DNA from: Paenibacillus humicus NBRC 102415
Lineage (GTDB): Bacteria > Bacillota > Bacilli > Paenibacillales > Paenibacillaceae
NCBI RefSeq assembly: GCF_004000905.1
Contig: NZ_BIMD01000013.1
Coordinates: 45,665 to 109,664, forward strand
Length of the DNA: 64,000 nucleotides
Direction of reading: 5' to 3'
Part shown: piece by piece, positions 7,826 to 15,998 of the stretch
Layout: each line of letters begins with the position of its first letter
Position numbering within the stretch: position 1 is the stretch's first letter
The notes under the pieces: model-generated
Told to the model about the DNA's origin: nothing
Databases searched by the model: none
Seen by the model: only the letters and a program-made list of their open reading frames with translations
Translations under genes and position numbers: made by a program

Positions 7826-9265
7826 GTGAGCGGGCGGCGAGGCGCTTCCAGAACCGTTCCAGCAGCCGCATCAAATGCGATGAAAGCAGTTCCGGCAATG
7901 CCGTCCCTAGCGGCAAATGCGGCGGATGCGCCAGAGGAGGCGCCGCAGACGCGCGCTCCCGGATGGCAGGAAGGCTACGATCACGGCTTCGAAGCCGGGA
8001 AGGCAGCCTTGGGGCAGCGATGGCCGGGCACGAGCATCATCATTCCGACCTACAACAAGCGGGACTACCTGGTCCGCTGCCTGGACAGCATTCGGAGGCA
8101 TACTCCAGAGCCATACGAAATCATCGTCGTGGACAATGCCTCGGCGGACGGGACGGCCGCCATGCTGGAAACCTATTCGCTGCTGCTTGGCCCGGGCAAG
8201 CTCCGCTTCCGGGTCATGGACCGCAATCTCGGTTTTGCGGGAGCGGTCAACCGCGGCCTCATGATGGCCAGAGGCGACAGGCTGCTGCTGCTCAACAACG
8301 ACACGCTGGTGACGGAGCGCTGGCTGGATAACCTGACGGCCTGCCTGGAACGAAGTCCCTCCGCCGGCATCGTCGGTCCCGTCACCAACTTCATCAGCGG
8401 CAGCCAGCTCGTGAAGGTTCCCTATCGTTCGATCAGGGGGATGGATGTCTGGGCTCGGGGCCGCAACAAGCCGGATTCGCGGCGCTGGAAAGAGACGGCG
8501 AGACTGACCGGCTTCTGCATGCTGATGCGCCGCTCCTTGTGGGAGGCGATCGGGTACTTCGACGAGGGTTATCAGGTAGGAAACTACGAGGATGACGATT
8601 TCTGCCTGCGCGCGAGGCTGCTGAGCCTGCGGCTGTACATTGCGGGAGACTGCTTCATTCATCATTTCGGCAGCGTCACGGTGCGGGAGGAAGCCCGCAT
8701 GACGGCCATCACCGACAGCAACCGGCTCTTTTACAAGGCCAAATGGGAGGATCCGGCGGGCGTTCTTCGGGCGCCGTCGGCGAAGGATCCGGAACTGGCG
8801 AAGCCGGCTGGCGAGGCGTCCTTCTATCCAGGCGGGGTCGCTGCGGAAGGGGCCGACGGAACGGTCTGGTGGCTGGAGAGGGGAGTCCGCTGGAAAATCG
8901 AGGGAGGCTGGGAGCTTCCTTCCGTCCGCTTGGGAAGGCCCGTGCTGAGCCGCTACCGCCCGGCTGCGGCAACGATCGCTTCCAGCATCGCGGCTTCCCG
9001 CTGGAGAAGCGAGAAGTCCGCCCCGTCCCTGCCGCTGGACGGGGAGAGCTCAACCGGCGATTTTCCACCGCCCTATGCGGCATGGCTGAACGGCTCCCTT
9101 GCTTATGTGGAAGAGGGGCGGCGCAGGACCGTTCTCAACCCGGCGGCCGCGGAGCGCTGGGGGCTTCATCTTAAGCCCCTGATGCCTGAGGCGGATGCCG
9201 CTGCGGCGCTGCTACCGGCCGGGCTGCCTGTTATTGCTCCCCCTCTGCTGTACCAGCGTCTATGA
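7826..9265 (+). CDS. GT2 family glycosyltransferase with N-terminal (Gxxx)4 motif
   Basis: Residues ~50-70 carry GWQEGYDHGFEAG, a run of glycines every fourth residue that recurs in the next three proteins. The GT2 domain follows: TSIIIPTYNKRDYLVRCLDSI, EIIVVDNASADGT and LLLLNNDT, with the later acceptor-side GYFDEGY and NYEDDDFCLRAR. That is typical of rhamnosyl/GlcNAc-type GT2 enzymes. The last ~150 residues contain two related short motifs (DGTVWWLERGVRWKI and NGSLAYVEEGRRRTV). I chose GTG 7826 because AAGGAGG lies 10 bp upstream. An ATG at 7754 in the same frame has a poorer site and would overlap the upstream gene. Confidence 0.85.
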   Translation: MSGRRGASRTVPAAASNAMKAVPAMPSLAANAADAPEEAPQTRAPGWQEGYDHGFEAGKAALGQRWPGTSIIIPTYNKRDYLVRCLDSIRRHTPEPYEIIVVDNASADGTAAMLETYSLLLGPGKLRFRVMDRNLGFAGAVNRGLMMARGDRLLLLNNDTLVTERWLDNLTACLERSPSAGIVGPVTNFISGSQLVKVPYRSIRGMDVWARGRNKPDSRRWKETARLTGFCMLMRRSLWEAIGYFDEGYQVGNYEDDDFCLRARLLSLRLYIAGDCFIHHFGSVTVREEARMTAITDSNRLFYKAKWEDPAGVLRAPSAKDPELAKPAGEASFYPGGVAAEGADGTVWWLERGVRWKIEGGWELPSVRLGRPVLSRYRPAAATIASSIAASRWRSEKSAPSLPLDGESSTGDFPPPYAAWLNGSLAYVEEGRRRTVLNPAAAERWGLHLKPLMPEADAAAALLPAGLPVIAPPLLYQRL

Positions 9266-9314
9266 AATCATGCGGCGGGACAAGGGCTTACAAGGATTCC
9301 AAGGAGGATATTTC

Positions 9315-9644
9315 ATGAAGACAAAAAGAAGTGCCGTGAGAAAACGGCTGCCTTCCGCAGCGCTCGGGCGGCGAAAAAAAGCAGCCGGAGCGAAAAAAGG
9401 AAAGTCGGCCGCAAAGAAGAAGACTCGTTCCGTCAGACGATCGGCGGCGGCAAAACGGCCGCGCCGCCGGCAGGCGGCAGCGCGGCGCCGAGCCGTCCAT
9501 GGGTTCGTGGAGCCGGCGATCATGCAGGGAAGCCCCGCTTTCCAGGCCGGATTCCAGCAGACGTACACAGAGGGGTATCAGGCTGGCTTCGGCATGGGCT
9601 ATGAAGAGGGACTGCAATTCGCCTATGAAACCCAGCCCGGCTGA
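9315..9644 (+). CDS. Small very basic protein with C-terminal (Gxxx)n motif
   Basis: A 109-residue product. Residues 1-60 are dominated by Lys, Arg and Ala, in histone H1/protamine style (for example KKAAGAKKGKSAAKKK). Residues ~75-105 are GFQQTYTEGYQAGFGMGYEEG, with glycines every fourth residue alternating with Tyr/Phe. ATG 9315 is behind AAGGAGG, and a terminator follows immediately. No enzyme signature. Its tail resembles motifs in the two neighbouring CgeB-type proteins and the upstream GT2, so it may be a scaffold or the glycosylated substrate; that is inference. Confidence 0.7.
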   Translation: MKTKRSAVRKRLPSAALGRRKKAAGAKKGKSAAKKKTRSVRRSAAAKRPRRRQAAARRRAVHGFVEPAIMQGSPAFQAGFQQTYTEGYQAGFGMGYEEGLQFAYETQPG

Positions 9645-9659
9645 TTTCAAAGCTTTCAG

Positions 9660-9683
9660 GCCGCCGTCCGGCGGCTTTTTTTT
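9660..9683 (+). terminator. Rho-independent terminator
   Basis: GCCGCC-GTCC-GGCGGC hairpin followed by eight T residues directly behind the small basic protein gene. Confidence 0.85.
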
Positions 9684-9862
9684 AGGCGACCGAAACGCTC
9701 CAGGCGGCTCCTGTCCGGCAATACGGGCATTCATCCGTTGCGGCCGCCGGATGCAGGGGACGCAGCCCGCGTCGTCGCCGCAGGCGTTCATTCTGCTAAT
9801 CTAGTCATCCGCCATTTTTGGCGGCGCGAGGACAAGAGACCAAGTAGACAGCGGCCTCCGGA

Positions 9863-9871
9863 CATATAGTA
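9863..9871 (+). promoter_or_regulatory. Possible sporulation (sigma E/K-type) -10 element
   Basis: CATATAGTA fits the CATAnnnTA -10 pattern of mother-cell sigma factors and lies 36 bp before the first CgeB-like gene, just after a terminator. No convincing -35 was found at the right distance, so this is tentative. Confidence 0.25.
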
Positions 9872-9906
9872 GGAGCAGAGCAAGGTCAAGAAGGGAGGCA
9901 TTCGGC

Positions 9907-11010
9907 ATGCCAAGCCACGTACCGCGGACGGTTGAAGCGGGAAGGCAGGAGGGGCATCGGATCGGATTGGAGGAAGGCCGCCGGGACGGCGCCTGCCAGG
10001 CTGCGGCATCCGCCGCGCGGGTATGGACGCCCGAAGCGCGAAGAGCCATGAGCGTCATGTACGTCCCGCAAGGGTTTCCGGCGATCGACCAAGGCGTGCA
10101 GGAAGCGCTGGCGATGCACGCCAGCTCGGTTGCTGTAAGCAGTCCCGGCACCATGTTCGTTGACGCGGAGAGGCTCAGGCCGGATCTGGTGCTCGTCATG
10201 AACGGCTTGCATCACGTGTTTCCGGCCGATCAGCCTTCGCAGATCGCAGCGATCCGGAATTTGGGCATACCGGCCGCCATCTGGTTCGCGGACGATCCCT
10301 ATTTTACGAGGGAAACGAGCAGCCTGGCGTTCTGCTACGATTACGTCTTCACCCACGACCTCGAGGCGGTCGATTTCTATCGTCGGCTGGGACATCCGCA
10401 AGTTCATTACGCGCCGCTCGGCGTCAATACGGGGGTCTACCATGCCAAGCCGGTTCCCCGCAAATACCGCAGCGACGTTTGCTTCATCGGCCAGGGCTTC
10501 TGGAACCGGATCGGGCTGCTGGATCAGGTGCTGCCGCAGCTGCAAGGCCTCAGGGTCGTCATCGCCGGGGGGGAATGGGAGCGTCTGAGTCCAAGGGCGC
10601 GCAAGAGCTGCCAGCTGCTTCCCGGCTGGATGCCGATCGAGGAGACGGTGAACTATTACAACGGCGCCCGGATCGTCCTGAACATCCACCGGACGACGGA
10701 ACCGGGAGTCGACAACCACAACGATCACGGTCTCCGCGGCGCCTCCATCAATCCAAGGACGTATGAAATTTCCGCCTGCGGAACGCTGCAGATGACCGAT
10801 ATCCGCGATGACCTCGGCCGTTATTACGTGCCGGGACAGGAGCTGGACACCTTTGCCGACGCAGGAGAGCTGGTCGGCAAAATAAGGCATTATCTTCTTC
10901 ATGAAGACCTGCGCAGAGCCGTCTCCGTGAAAGGGATGCTGCGCACGCTTCAGGAACACACCTTCGCCCGCCGCGTCGGAGATCTTCTGGATCTGCTCCC
11001 CCTGGGCTGA
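9907..11010 (+). CDS. CgeB-family glycosyltransferase (copy 1)
   Basis: Resembles the spore maturation protein CgeB/DUF3880 glycosyltransferases. The N-terminal half has a Rossmann-like WFADDPYFTRE segment and DYVFTHD. The C-terminal GT-B half has YAPLGVN, SDVCFIGQGF, the nucleotide-sugar segment ARIVLNIHR and NPRTYEISACGTLQMTDIRDD. The 367-residue length is normal. Residues ~12-35 hold the motif GRQEGHRIGLEEGRRDG, five glycines spaced by four. ATG 9907 follows AAGGGAGG. In Bacillus subtilis CgeB acts late in sporulation on the outer spore layer; by family I infer a similar role here. Confidence 0.82.
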   Translation: MPSHVPRTVEAGRQEGHRIGLEEGRRDGACQAAASAARVWTPEARRAMSVMYVPQGFPAIDQGVQEALAMHASSVAVSSPGTMFVDAERLRPDLVLVMNGLHHVFPADQPSQIAAIRNLGIPAAIWFADDPYFTRETSSLAFCYDYVFTHDLEAVDFYRRLGHPQVHYAPLGVNTGVYHAKPVPRKYRSDVCFIGQGFWNRIGLLDQVLPQLQGLRVVIAGGEWERLSPRARKSCQLLPGWMPIEETVNYYNGARIVLNIHRTTEPGVDNHNDHGLRGASINPRTYEISACGTLQMTDIRDDLGRYYVPGQELDTFADAGELVGKIRHYLLHEDLRRAVSVKGMLRTLQEHTFARRVGDLLDLLPLG

Positions 11011-11047
11011 CGGCGTGAGTGCTGCTATCAAAAGAGGAGGACTAAAG

Positions 11048-12235
11048 TTGGCAGTTAAATCCCTGCGCAAGGGCAGGCGCGCAGCCAAGCATGCGCCTGC
11101 CCGCGCAAGCAAGAAGCGCTTCCTGCAACCCGTCGCCCCGATGCTTCCGGATCCGGAGCTGGAAAGGGGCAGGGCAGCAGGCTTCGCGACGGGACATGAG
11201 CACGGCCGCTGGTTCGGCAAATGCGAGGCCGGCCTTTCCCTGGTAAGCTATTCGCCTCCCATATTCCCGCTTCATATCATGTTTATCGCTACCGCAAAAG
11301 GATATCCGTATTCTCCCCTGGACGCCTCCATCGCCGACTCGCTCCGTTCCATGACGTTGAGGCTCAGCGTGAGCGATACGCTGCAAAATTACGTTCAGCA
11401 GGCCGAAACGCTGCGGCCCGACGCGGTCATCTTCCTGGACGGCCTGCAGGCTCCGGTCGAGAACGTCGACGCCATCCGGGCGCTCGGCATCCGGACAGCC
11501 GTCTGGTTCACGGATGATCCCTACTATTCCGACATCACCCGCAAGCTCGCTCCGCATTACGACTTCGTCTTTACGCTGGAGAAAAACTGCGTCGAATTCT
11601 ACCGCAGGCTCGGATGCCCCAACGTCCATTACCTTCCGCTCGGCGTCAATCCCGATGAATTCCGCCCCCGCAATCCCGATCTGTCCCTCCGCAGGGAAAT
11701 CAGCTTCGTCGGTTCCGCTTATCACAAGCGCGTCGACTTCTTCGACCAGATCACTCCGTACCTCGCCACTCGCGATATTATCATCTCCGGTCTCTGGTGG
11801 GAGCGGCTGCGCGATTATCAGCTCCTCTCCTCCCGCATCCGGGCGGGCCACTGGATGGGACCGCTGGAGACGGCGGCGACGTACAACGGAGCGAAGATCG
11901 TCATCAACATGCACCGTGCCCATGACGACGAAACGTTCAACAGCAACAGCGAGATGATCACGGCGGTTTCTCCCAATCCCCGCACGTTCGAAATATCCGC
12001 CTGCGGCACCCTGCAGCTGACGGACGTACGGGAAGACCTGGCCAGCTTCTACACGCCGGGAGTGGAAATCGCGACCTATTCCTCGCCTCAGGAATTGGTC
12101 GAGAAGATCGATTATTACCTCCAGCACGAGCAAGAGAGGCAGGACATCGCGCTGCGCTCCATGCACCGGACGATGAAGGAGCATACCTACGCGCATCGGC
12201 TGAACTACATGCTGACGTCGATGTTTCCGTCCTGA
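11048..12235 (+). CDS. CgeB-family glycosyltransferase (copy 2)
   Basis: Paralogue of the previous gene with the same order of motifs: WFTDDPYYSDI, YDFVFTLEKNC, YLPLGVNPDEF, EISFVGSAYHKR, KIVINMHR and NPRTFEISACGTLQLTDVRED. The first ~35 residues are basic (KSLRKGRRAAKHAPARASKKR) and are followed by GRAAGFATGHEHGRWFG, again glycines every fourth residue. The TTG at 11048 is 7 bp behind GAGGAGG; the frame is open further upstream but without a better site. It starts 37 bp after its paralogue, so the pair probably arose by tandem duplication and then diverged. Confidence 0.82.
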   Translation: MAVKSLRKGRRAAKHAPARASKKRFLQPVAPMLPDPELERGRAAGFATGHEHGRWFGKCEAGLSLVSYSPPIFPLHIMFIATAKGYPYSPLDASIADSLRSMTLRLSVSDTLQNYVQQAETLRPDAVIFLDGLQAPVENVDAIRALGIRTAVWFTDDPYYSDITRKLAPHYDFVFTLEKNCVEFYRRLGCPNVHYLPLGVNPDEFRPRNPDLSLRREISFVGSAYHKRVDFFDQITPYLATRDIIISGLWWERLRDYQLLSSRIRAGHWMGPLETAATYNGAKIVINMHRAHDDETFNSNSEMITAVSPNPRTFEISACGTLQLTDVREDLASFYTPGVEIATYSSPQELVEKIDYYLQHEQERQDIALRSMHRTMKEHTYAHRLNYMLTSMFPS

Positions 12236-12268
12236 TGCGCCGGCTTCCGACCGAAGGGGGTGAAGAAA

Positions 12269-13852
12269 TTGATTTCGAACCCGACCATCCTGTTCTTCTC
12301 CCATATATGCAGTCCTGACGCGATAACAGGAGCCGAGAAGCTGCTGCTGCTCACGATGACAGAGCTGGCCGGAGCGGCTGCATGCATTCTGGCCGTGCCC
12401 GAGGAAGGCATCCTGTCGGCAAGGGCGAGAGCGGCCGGAATCAGGGTGCATGTCACAGGCGCTGTCCCGATCTACTATTCCATGTATCAAGCCCACCCGG
12501 CCATTCTGGAGGAGGTTTCCGGAGGCGTCCACAGCTCCGGCATGGAGGCGCTGTACCGTCTTCTCATCGCCGTAAAGCCGCATGCGGTATGGGTCAACAC
12601 CTGCGTTCATCCCCTGCCTGCCATCGCGGCGACGAGGCTGGGAGTGCCGGTCATCTGGTGCTTGACGGAGACGATGCGGACGTCGGCAGGGACCGGCAGC
12701 GTTCAGGAGCTGATGGAAGCCCATACCGACCTGCTGGTCGGAATATCCGCCTCGACCCTGTCGCCGATTCATTCCCCTAGCCTGCTCGCAAAGTCCGCCG
12801 TCCTCTATCCGGCGGTCGACGGGTCGAATTTCGAGCCATGGACCTGGACTTCCAGACGGGCGAAGCGAAGGGCCCAGCTGAATGTGGCCGAAAATCAATG
12901 CCTGATCGGCTTCATCGCTTCCCATCTCTATGAGAACAAAGGCCTCGACCACTTCATGGCGATGGCTCTGCATGTCGGAGCCAGCCATCCCGAAGCGGTA
13001 TTCGCGGTCACCGGCAATCCGGTCGATCCGCCTTATCTGGAGCGATGCATCCGCATGGCGGCTTCCTCCGGCATGGCGGACCGGTTCCGCTGGCTGCCCT
13101 TCGAGACCGACATCCGCAACGCCTATCCTGCGCTCGATATTCTGGTCGTACCCAGCATTGTGGAGGAAGGCTTCGGGATGACGGCGCTGGAAGGGATGCT
13201 GTTCGGCAAGCCTGTCGTCGCGTACGCATCGGGAGGACTCGCCGAAATCATGCGCGCGACGGGAAACGCAGAGCGTCTGGCCGCTGCGGGCCATCCATAC
13301 GAGCTGGCTGCGCTCGTCTCGCAGCTGACCGCGAACATGCCGCTGCGGCTGGCTGTCGCCGCAAGGAGCGGCGCGGCCGCCCTGGAGGTATTCGGCATGC
13401 CGGCCTACCGCAGCCGGCTGACCGAGCGGATCCGGCAGCTGCATCTGTCCGGCCGGACTTCGCCTCGGATCGTTCATGGAAGCGGCGCACAGGTATACGA
13501 GCTGAGGGATTGGCAGCTGCGCCCGTTCCGCAGCCCGGAAGCGTTGGCGGAAGCCGGCTATGCGCACCAAGCGCGGCAGGAGATGCCCGATGCAGTGTTG
13601 GCCTTGCTTGGCGCAGGCGAGCCGATCGGCTCGGATCCGCCGCATGCCGGGCATTCCCCGGCAGCTTCCCGGCGCGCTTCCTCGGGAAGCCGCCGCGCGA
13701 GCCGCCGCAGAAAAAGGCGGGGCGGACGCAAAGGCGGGATGAGGCCGCGCAAGGGAAGGGCGCTCTCCGCAGGCCGATCATCCCGCAGGAAAGCGGGCCG
13801 CCGGGCGGGCGGCGGCAAGCGCCGGCGTTCCGCAGGCAAAAAGCGGCGCTGA
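12269..13852 (+). CDS. GT4 family glycosyltransferase with protamine-like C-terminal tail
   Basis: GT-B fold with GT4 signatures: IGFIASHLYENKGLDHF, FRWLPFETDIRNAYPALDILVVPSIVEEGFGMTALEGMLFGKPVVA and the GG-x-AEIM segment that contact the nucleotide sugar. The catalytic part ends near residue 430. The last ~65 residues are almost only Arg, Lys, Ser, Gly and Ala, like protamine or the CotG-type spore coat proteins. Such a tail is unusual on a GT4 enzyme and may anchor it to the coat or to polyanions. Start TTG 12269 chosen 8 bp behind AAGGGGG; a GTG at 12260 overlaps that site. Confidence 0.82.
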   Translation: MISNPTILFFSHICSPDAITGAEKLLLLTMTELAGAAACILAVPEEGILSARARAAGIRVHVTGAVPIYYSMYQAHPAILEEVSGGVHSSGMEALYRLLIAVKPHAVWVNTCVHPLPAIAATRLGVPVIWCLTETMRTSAGTGSVQELMEAHTDLLVGISASTLSPIHSPSLLAKSAVLYPAVDGSNFEPWTWTSRRAKRRAQLNVAENQCLIGFIASHLYENKGLDHFMAMALHVGASHPEAVFAVTGNPVDPPYLERCIRMAASSGMADRFRWLPFETDIRNAYPALDILVVPSIVEEGFGMTALEGMLFGKPVVAYASGGLAEIMRATGNAERLAAAGHPYELAALVSQLTANMPLRLAVAARSGAAALEVFGMPAYRSRLTERIRQLHLSGRTSPRIVHGSGAQVYELRDWQLRPFRSPEALAEAGYAHQARQEMPDAVLALLGAGEPIGSDPPHAGHSPAASRRASSGSRRASRRRKRRGGRKGGMRPRKGRALSAGRSSRRKAGRRAGGGKRRRSAGKKRR

Positions 13853-13926
13853 GCGATTGAGCATGCCGGCAGCCCGACTGGATGCTGTCCGGCAAATTAC
13901 GAATGGCAGAAAGGCGGAACTATGAC

Positions 13927-15022
13927 GTGCGCGTAATGACCGTACTCGGCACGCGGCCGGAGATCATCCGGCTGAGCCTCATTATCGGCAAGCTGGACCG
14001 GCTGGCGGCAAGCCATGTATTGGTCCATACGGGCCAGAATTATACGGCTTCGCTGAATGATGTCTTTTTTGAAGAGATGGGAATCCGCAAGCCCGACCAT
14101 ATCATGTCGGGAGGCAGCCATTCCCTCGGAGGACAGCTGTCGCTCATGTTCGGCGAGATGGAGCGGCTGCTCCGGCTGGAGAAGCCCGATGTCGTGCTGC
14201 TGCTCGGCGACACCAACAGCGCGCTGTGCGCGATCGTCGCAGAGCGGATGGGCATCCCGGTCGTGCATATGGAAGCGGGCAACCGGTGTTACGACCTGAC
14301 CGTGCCGGAAGAGAAGAACAGGCGGATCATCGATTCCGTGTCGACCATCAACATGCCGTATACGGAGTACAGCAAGAGCAATCTGCTGCGCGAGGGCTTC
14401 CCGGCGAACCGGATCGTCCGGACCGGCAATCCGATTCATGAAGTGATGGAGCATTACAAGGACCGGATCGCCGCAAGCCGCATTCTGGAGCGGCTCGGAC
14501 TGCTGGAGAAGGAGTATGTCCTCGTCACGACCCACCGCGCCGAGAACGTGGACGTGCCCGCCCATCTCGACGGCATCCTCGAAGGCTTGAATCTGATCGC
14601 GGACCGCAGCGGCAAGCGGCTCGTCTGCAGCATCCATCCCCGCACCCGATCCCGCATCGAATCCGGCGGTACGGCGGTCTCTCCCCATCCGCTCGTGGAA
14701 TTCCATGAGCCGTTCGGCTTCTTCGACTTCGTCCGGCTGGAGCAGAGCGCCTGGTGCGCCGTATCGGACAGCGGCACCGTGCAGGAGGAATGCTGCCTTG
14801 CTCGGCGTCCCGACCGTCACGATCCGCAATACGACGGAGCGGCCCGAGACGGTGGACTGCGGCAGCAACGCCGTCAGCGGCCTCCGTGCCGGCAATATCG
14901 CGGATGCCGTCGAGGTCATGACTTCTCTTCCGCCAAGCTGGACCATTCCGGCAGGCCATCAGTCCCCCGACGTATCCGACATCGTAGTGAAATATTTGCT
15001 TGGAGGGAAATGGAATGTTTGA
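13927..15022 (+). CDS. UDP-N-acetyl sugar 2-epimerase, WbjD/CapG/FnlC type (single-base frameshift)
   Basis: Starts MRVMTVLGTRPEIIRLSLII and carries HTGQNYTASLND, LLGDTNSAL and EAGNRCYD-x6-EKNRR. The AGNRC-YD form is characteristic of the WbjD/CapG/FnlC branch, which epimerises C-2 of UDP-N-acetyl-L-deoxysugars, rather than WecB. At about 14797 (tgccTtgctc) one extra base shifts the frame. The sequence after SDSGTVQEECCL continues one frame over as LGVPTVTIRNTTERPETV and ends at 15022. GTG 13927 lies 9 bp behind AAGGCGG and matches the usual N-terminus; an ATG at 13882 is open but adds residues not typical of the family. As written, the protein loses its last ~75 residues. Either a true mutation or a base-call error. 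Confidence 0.82.
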
Positions 15023-15998
15023 AAACTCGCGTATTCTCGTTACCGGAGGCACCGGTTCCTGGGGGTATGAGCTGATTCGCCAGCTGCTGCCGCAAAATCC
15101 GAAGGAAATCGTCGTGTTCTCCCGCAGCGAATCCGCCCAGGTGACGATGAGCCGCACGTTCGAGGATTCCCGTCTGACGTTCCGGATCGGCGACATCCGC
15201 GACCTGGATGCGCTGACGAAGGCGACGATGGGCGTAGACTACGTCTTCCACCTGGCCGCGCTCAAGCATGTGCCGGTCTGCGAGGAGCAGCCCTATGAAG
15301 CGCTCAAGACCAACGTGCTCGGCACGCAGAACGTCATCGAGGCGGCAACCGCGAACAAAGTGAAGCGCGTCATCTATATTTCGACCGACAAGGCGGCCAA
15401 TCCGTCGAATTTCTACGGCATGACCAAGGCGATCGGAGAGAAGCTGATCGTGTACGCGAACCTGCTTCACACCGATACGAAGTTCGTTTGCGTGCGCGGC
15501 GGCAATGTGCTGGGCACGAACGGAAGCGTCATCCACCTGTTCACGAACCAGATCCGCAGCAAAGGCCAGGTCCGCCTGACCGACCGCCGCATGACGCGCT
15601 TTTTCCTGACGCTCCAGGATGCGATCTCGCTCCTGTTCAAGGCGTCGGAGGAAAGCCTCGGAGGCGAAATCTTCGTCATGACGATGCCGACCTGCCGCAT
15701 CGAGGAGCTGGCCGAGGTGCTGATGGAGGATATCGGCGTCAAAGCCGACGTTATCGAGACCGGCATCCGTCCCGGAGAAAAGCTGCATGAAATCCTGCTC
15801 ACCGAATTCGAAAGCAAGAGCACCGTCATCTACGACAAGGAATACCTCGTCATCCTGCCTCCGCTCGATATTCCCGGCCTGCAAGAGCATTACGCCTCTT
15901 ATGAAGCGGTCGCCTTCGACAGCTTCTGCTCGAGCGAGAATCTCATGAACAAGCAGGAAATCCAGGATATGCTGAAGCGGGGCGGCTTCCTCTCATGA
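15015..15998 (+). CDS. UDP-N-acetylglucosamine 4,6-dehydratase/epimerase, WbjB/CapE/FnlA type
   Basis: Extended SDR with the NAD site VTGGTGSWGYELIRQLL, a DIRDLD base-binding segment, FHLAALKHVPVCEEQP, and the catalytic region STDKAANPSNFYGMTKAIGEK with the Tyr-x3-Lys pair. The KHVPVCEEQPYEALKTNVLG stretch is typical of polysaccharide-biosynthesis dehydratases. The 327-residue length is that of the soluble CapE/FnlA group, without the membrane part of CapD. ATG 15015 follows TTGGAGGGA and overlaps the epimerase stop. It would begin conversion of UDP-GlcNAc to a UDP-L-deoxysugar. Confidence 0.85.
   Translation: MFENSRILVTGGTGSWGYELIRQLLPQNPKEIVVFSRSESAQVTMSRTFEDSRLTFRIGDIRDLDALTKATMGVDYVFHLAALKHVPVCEEQPYEALKTNVLGTQNVIEAATANKVKRVIYISTDKAANPSNFYGMTKAIGEKLIVYANLLHTDTKFVCVRGGNVLGTNGSVIHLFTNQIRSKGQVRLTDRRMTRFFLTLQDAISLLFKASEESLGGEIFVMTMPTCRIEELAEVLMEDIGVKADVIETGIRPGEKLHEILLTEFESKSTVIYDKEYLVILPPLDIPGLQEHYASYEAVAFDSFCSSENLMNKQEIQDMLKRGGFLS

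Noticed and set aside
11042..13654. 870-codon open frame on the minus strand under the CgeB and GT4 genes
   Set aside because: Antisense shadow of GC-rich coding DNA; the plus-strand genes have clear family motifs and ribosome sites.
14780..14810. Programmed +1 frameshift in the 2-epimerase gene
   Set aside because: The site (CTT G) is not a known slippery sequence, there is no stop or upstream ribosome-like stimulator, and the family is not known for recoding; mutation or base error is simpler.
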